NCBI GenBank assembly: GCA_023426855.1 | Contig: JAEZBU010000331.1 | Coordinates: forward strand, 1 to 16,765 | Direction of reading: 5' to 3' | DNA from: Pseudomonadota bacterium | Lineage (GTDB): Bacteria > Pseudomonadota > Alphaproteobacteria > Rhizobiales > Hyphomicrobiaceae | Length of the DNA stretch: 16,765 nt | In this document: piece after piece, positions 15,244 through 16,765 of the stretch | Layout of the letters: each line of letters starts with the position of its first letter | How positions within the stretch are numbered: position 1 is the first letter of the stretch | Notes under the pieces: model-generated | Databases searched by the model: none | What the model was told of the DNA's origin: nothing | Seen by the model: the letters and a program-made list of their open reading frames with translations, nothing else | Made by a program: the position numbers and the translations under genes

Positions 15244-16578
15244 ATGACCGGAGCGAAGACGAATCGAGGCCTCACCCGCCGTTCAGCCTTGAAGCTGGGA
15301 CTGGCCGGAGCCGGTGTGCTGGCTGCGCCTGGAGCGTTTGCCCAGACCCGCGTGACCGTCGACGAAGCCAACTTGCGCCCGCGCCCGATCGCGATTCCGG
15401 AGTTCCTCAGCGAGGACCCGCGGCTCGGGCAGGAGGTGGCGAACGTGGTATCCGCCAATCTCGAATCGTCCGGGCTGTTCCAGCCACTCGATCGCTCAGC
15501 CTTCATCGAGCGGCTGCGCGACCTCAACGTGGCTCCGCGATTCGCCGATTGGCGGTCGGTCGGCGCCGAGGCTCTGGTCGTCGGCCGTGTCAGCCCGTCA
15601 GGTGACGGACGTATCCGCGCTGACTTCCGGCTGTGGGACGTCGTGCTGGGTAAGCCGTTGGCCGGTCAGCAGTTCACGACCGTCACCACCAACTGGCGGC
15701 GGATCGGGCACATCATCGCCGATCAGGTCTACGAGAAGATGACCCTGGAAAAGGGTTACTTCGATACGCGTGTTGTATTCATTGATGAATCCGGCCCGAA
15801 GGATCGCCGGCTGAAGCGGCTGGCGATCATGGACCAGGACGGCGCCAACGTGCGTATGCTCAGTCAGGGCAAGGAGCTTGTGCTGACGCCGCGCTTCAGT
15901 CCGACCAGCCAGGAGGTCGCGTATATGCTCTACACCCGCGACCAGCCGCGGGTCGTCCTGATGCGCCTGGATACCGGCGACCGCGATGTCGTCGGCGACT
16001 TCCCCGGCATGACGTTCGCGCCGCGATTCTCGCCCGACGGACAGCGAATCATCATGAGTTTCCAGAGCGGTAGTGATTCGAGCATCGTCGAGATGGATCT
16101 GCGCTCACGCCAGCAGCGCCAGCTCACGCGGACGAGCGGCATCGACACCGGTCCCTGCTACGCGCCTAACGGCCGGCAGATCGTTTTCGAGTCGGATCGC
16201 GAGGGCAGCCAGCAGCTCTATACGATGGAAAGCGATGGGTCCGCACCGCGCCGGATCAGCTACGGCGATGGACGCTATTCGACCCCCGTGTGGTCTCCGC
16301 GTGGAGACTATATCGCGTTCACCAAACAGGCCGGGGGACGCTTCCTGATCGGCGTCATCCGGCCGGACGGTTCGGGTGAGCGTGTGCTCACCGAGGGCTA
16401 TCACAACGAAGGCCCGACATGGGCGCCAAATGGCCGTGTTCTCATGTTTTTCCGCGAACAGCAGGGTGAGCGCGGCGGTCCCAGAATCCACTCTATCGAC
16501 CTCACCGGCTACAACGAGCGGCTGGTGCCGACCCCGTCCTTTGCGTCCGATCCAGCGTGGTCGCCTCTGCTTTCCTAA
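15244..16578 (+). CDS. tolB: TolB, periplasmic beta-propeller of the Tol-Pal system
   Basis: From ATG 15244 the product is 444 residues. The N-terminus has the twin-arginine motif TRRSALK, a hydrophobic stretch and an AFA cleavage site before Gln34, so export is probably by Tat rather than Sec. The mature end QTRVTVDEANLRPRPIAIPE is the TolA/Pal-contact strand, then comes the TolB N-domain (to about 170). The rest is a propeller with repeated motifs such as PRFSPDGQRI, YAPNGRQIVFESDREG and PVWSPRGDYIAFTK, ending SDPAWSPLLS. In-frame ATGs at 15187 and 15190 would add 18-19 residues before the signal. They have only a weak AGG nearby, and 15244 fits the family better, but its own ribosome-binding site (ACGAG) is also weak. 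pal should follow outside the window. Confidence 0.94.
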   Translation: MTGAKTNRGLTRRSALKLGLAGAGVLAAPGAFAQTRVTVDEANLRPRPIAIPEFLSEDPRLGQEVANVVSANLESSGLFQPLDRSAFIERLRDLNVAPRFADWRSVGAEALVVGRVSPSGDGRIRADFRLWDVVLGKPLAGQQFTTVTTNWRRIGHIIADQVYEKMTLEKGYFDTRVVFIDESGPKDRRLKRLAIMDQDGANVRMLSQGKELVLTPRFSPTSQEVAYMLYTRDQPRVVLMRLDTGDRDVVGDFPGMTFAPRFSPDGQRIIMSFQSGSDSSIVEMDLRSRQQRQLTRTSGIDTGPCYAPNGRQIVFESDREGSQQLYTMESDGSAPRRISYGDGRYSTPVWSPRGDYIAFTKQAGGRFLIGVIRPDGSGERVLTEGYHNEGPTWAPNGRVLMFFREQQGERGGPRIHSIDLTGYNERLVPTPSFASDPAWSPLLS

Positions 16579-16765
16579 ATGTTGCAGAACTGAACGTCTC
16601 TTAATGGTTCAGTAACCATGCGCGTGGCTTAATCCGTGCGACGCTTGTATGCCCCTACGCGGAGCGTCGAACGAACTCTCAGCACGCACAGCCAAGTCAT
16701 TGACTGACGGGCGGGGAGCAGAGCCACGGAGTGGCATAATCGCATCAACGACGTTGGAAAACAGT
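16579..16765. other. Region after tolB, before the expected pal gene
   Basis: No coding start of pal is visible in these 187 bases. A hairpin ATGGTT/AACCAT (16604-16609 with 16614-16619, loop CAGT) lies 25 bases after the tolB stop. Overlapping it, TTAA-N7-GTAA (16601-16615) is one base from the CtrA consensus TTAA-N7-TTAA of alphaproteobacteria. A CATAAT near 16734 could be a -10 for pal, but no good -35 precedes it. Confidence 0.35.

Overview
The window is GC-rich chromosomal DNA, most likely from an alphaproteobacterium of the Hyphomicrobiales type. Three things point there: the protein signatures of the tolQ-tolR-tolA-tolB cluster (including the TolB ending in SDPAWSPLLS), an HWE-family histidine kinase, and the general codon use. 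Species cannot be named from the sequence alone. No tRNA, rRNA, insertion sequence, phage gene or CRISPR array was seen.

Layout, left to right. (1) Positions 1-143, minus strand: the first 47 codons of an exported glycine-rich protein that is cut by the window edge. (2) 144-692: a divergent intergenic stretch with a markedly AT-rich stretch at about 395-570. (3) 693-4391, plus strand: a large membrane-bound sensor kinase with two membrane segments, four PAS modules, one GAF and an HWE catalytic core. (4) 9485-4430, minus strand: a three-gene efflux operon (TetR regulator, membrane-fusion protein, RND pump). Its stop and start codons overlap at both junctions, and a palindromic operator lies next to a plausible promoter. 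It converges on the kinase with only 38 bases between the stops. (5) 9486-9948: a divergent regulatory region holding the efflux promoter and several inverted repeats. (6) 9949-11304, plus strand: an unrecognised single-pass membrane protein with one adhesin-type Ig-like module and an Ala/Pro-rich tail. (7) 11468-16578, plus strand: ybgC, a beta-carbonic anhydrase gene, tolQ, tolR, tolA and tolB. The window ends 187 bases after tolB, before pal, which would be expected next.

How they work together. TolQ and TolR form the proton-driven inner-membrane motor. TolA spans the periplasm and TolB links it to Pal, holding the outer membrane to the cell wall and helping constriction at division. YbgC is the usual thioesterase companion. 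The carbonic anhydrase between ybgC and tolQ is not a standard member of this cluster and is the clearest departure from the usual gene order. The TetR operon is a self-contained drug or solvent efflux unit that lacks its own outer-membrane channel, so it probably borrows a TolC-like protein from elsewhere.

No wholly new biological system is evident. The best leads are the unknown protein at 9949-11304, the carbonic anhydrase inside the tol cluster, the paired GCGAAC hairpins before ybgC, and the Tat-type signal on TolB.
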